A DNA stretch of 64,000 nucleotides from Tenuifilaceae bacterium CYCD (GTDB taxonomy: Bacteria > Bacteroidota > Bacteroidia > Bacteroidales > Tenuifilaceae), in assembly GCA_036322835.1 (NCBI GenBank), contig AP027304.1:3596001-3660000 (forward strand), read 5' to 3'. This document shows positions 62,902 to 64,000 of the stretch, piece by piece. Below the pieces are notes generated by a model. It ran no database searches and was not told the DNA's origin. It worked only from the letters and a program-made list of their open reading frames with translations. Both the position numbers and the translations under genes were made by a program. Position 1 is the stretch's first letter. Each line of letters opens with the position of its first letter.

Positions 62902-64000
62902 TTATTTGCAGTACAAATCAATCACCTGATTCAACCCGCGCTCGCAAACCTTGCAGAATTTTAAAGACTTTGAAAACATAATGCAATCGACCTGCGGACG
63001 ATACATGCCATTGCTCAAATAGTTTGCCCCTTCAAAAGCACCAACCTTACCAGCTGCAGGATCGTTCACAAGAACCAATGACTTATTCGAATCCTTCTTC
63101 TCATACTCATCTTTGCTCCATGGCGTTGGGATAGGTGTTCCGTCGGCAACCAAATCTTTCCATTTTAAACTATCGGGGTTAAGCAAAGCAGTTACATTAA
63201 ACTCCCAAGGCTCAACGCTTGTATTTACAGGATCGTAAGCAACGTGACTTTGGTAGTACTCATCGGCTAAGCCGGCAATATGGTGACCCATTTCGTGCAC
63301 AAAAACATAATCGTTGTAATCCGATCGGGCTGCTGCTGTAATATAAAGGTTGTAGATTCCACCACCACCATACTTGGTTGAATTAAGAAGAATTACTACA
63401 AAGTCGTATGGCGCAGCAGCGGCATAGTTCTTTACAGCCCAATCGTTATTGGACAAAACATATCGGTCTACTCCAAAAGTATTATAGGTTGTTTCGAGAG
63501 GATTTTTAGGAAAATAATCCTTCTGGGGCAATGTAATTCCACTCTTTTCCGAAACAACCTCAACAGCCCAAACATTAAAATCGTTCTTACGAGACTTATA
63601 GGGATCTACAGCAAAGAAATACTCCACAAACTTATTGGCATCTTCGCGGAATAGATCCATTTCTTCGGCAGTATAACCATCGCCAAGAATTACGATATCA
63701 ACCTTAGATTTCACATCACCATTATTCAATAACTTATCAACCTTCAAATTAAGTGTTGATGAATTGTCCTTGTTTTCAATATATGCAGCAGGATCAATAT
63801 TAATGTTCCAGATTGGTTGTAGAATATTTTTGGCATCGCGTTTCTTTAAAACAACATTAACGGCAGATTTTGGCCAAGGAATCCTTACTGTTTCGTTAAA
63901 TGGTAACGTCTTCTCCTTAGCCTCGGCAGTGGTTTGCCATTCGCCAAACACACTGCAAAAACCCTGAGAAAAGATTAATTTATTCGATGCTTTATCGTAA
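62902..64000 (-). CDS. M64 family (IgA peptidase-type) metallopeptidase, 5' end outside window
   Basis: The frame is open to the last base of the window, so the N-terminus and signal peptide are missing; about 366 residues are seen. A beta domain (about to 63700) precedes the catalytic domain: VDIVILGDGYTAEEMDLFREDANKF, then the zinc motif FVHEMGHHIAGLADEYY (HExxHxxxxxxDE). The C-terminal part has two Cys-rich bits (CIMFSKSLKFCKVCERG). The family includes secreted peptidases that cleave host IgA in gut Bacteroidota; in a free-living species the substrate would differ. Confidence 0.9.
   Translation of the reverse strand, partial: YDKASNKLIFSQGFCSVFGEWQTTAEAKEKTLPFNETVRIPWPKSAVNVVLKKRDAKNILQPIWNINIDPAAYIENKDNSSTLNLKVDKLLNNGDVKSKVDIVILGDGYTAEEMDLFREDANKFVEYFFAVDPYKSRKNDFNVWAVEVVSEKSGITLPQKDYFPKNPLETTYNTFGVDRYVLSNNDWAVKNYAAAAPYDFVVILLNSTKYGGGGIYNLYITAAARSDYNDYVFVHEMGHHIAGLADEYYQSHVAYDPVNTSVEPWEFNVTALLNPDSLKWKDLVADGTPIPTPWSKDEYEKKDSNKSLVLVNDPAAGKVGAFEGANYLSNGMYRPQVDCIMFSKSLKFCKVCERGLNQVIDLYCK

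Overview
The window looks like chromosomal DNA from a member of the Bacteroidota, most likely class Bacteroidia. The evidence is low-GC DNA, promoters of the TTTG / TAnnTTTG type, carboxypeptidase-regulatory-domain TonB receptors, LytTR and hybrid two-component proteins, TlpA-type thioredoxins with long N-terminal domains, and REP-like hairpin repeats between genes. No rRNA, tRNA, CRISPR array, phage or complete insertion sequence was seen.

Layout. 0-3.4 kb is a repeat-rich accessory stretch: the tail of an unknown gene, a frameshifted esterase remnant, an AAA/DUF4143 ATPase, a ParDE-type toxin-antitoxin pair and four copies of a hairpin repeat. 3.4-11.5 kb holds a CusCBA/CzcCBA-like heavy-metal RND efflux operon with His-rich proteins, divergent from a LytS/LytTR regulator pair. 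11.6-27.1 kb is the most coherent block: a PiT phosphate transporter, a large signalling operon (8-PAS/PocR kinase, CheY-like regulator, and a hybrid kinase broken by one in-frame TAA), a hemerythrin, a PhoB-like regulator, a TonB receptor, a small secreted protein and a repeat-rich lipoprotein. Five promoters in this block (PiT, phoB-like, TonB receptor, small secreted protein, lipoprotein) carry tandem TTAAC-like hexamers every 11 bp, in the same register relative to the -7 box. I read this as a PhoB regulon, and it makes the TonB receptor and lipoprotein candidate phosphorus-scavenging proteins of unknown mechanism.

27-33.4 kb is mixed metabolism and transport: YwqK-like protein, SDR plus VOC pair, nitroreductase, MATE exporter with two long inverted repeats in its leader, and a decayed gene with an in-frame TGA. 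33.4-37.2 kb looks richer in GC and has repeats, a carboxypeptidase-regulatory-like protein, a protein of seven identical heptads, a patatin-like protein and a GIDE-like membrane protein. 37.5-64 kb is mostly core-like: FIST histidine kinase, ornithine aminotransferase, M13 and HEFGH lipoprotein peptidases, MutS-like ATPase plus TrmJ-like methyltransferase, an outer-membrane barrel followed by a chemoreceptor, a PPi-type phosphofructokinase, TlpA-like and DUF255 thioredoxin proteins, a class IV aminotransferase plus omega-amidase pair, a hybrid kinase, a TPR/SpoIIE phosphatase, and a partial M64 peptidase at the right edge.

All functional calls come from reading motifs and architecture; no database search was run.
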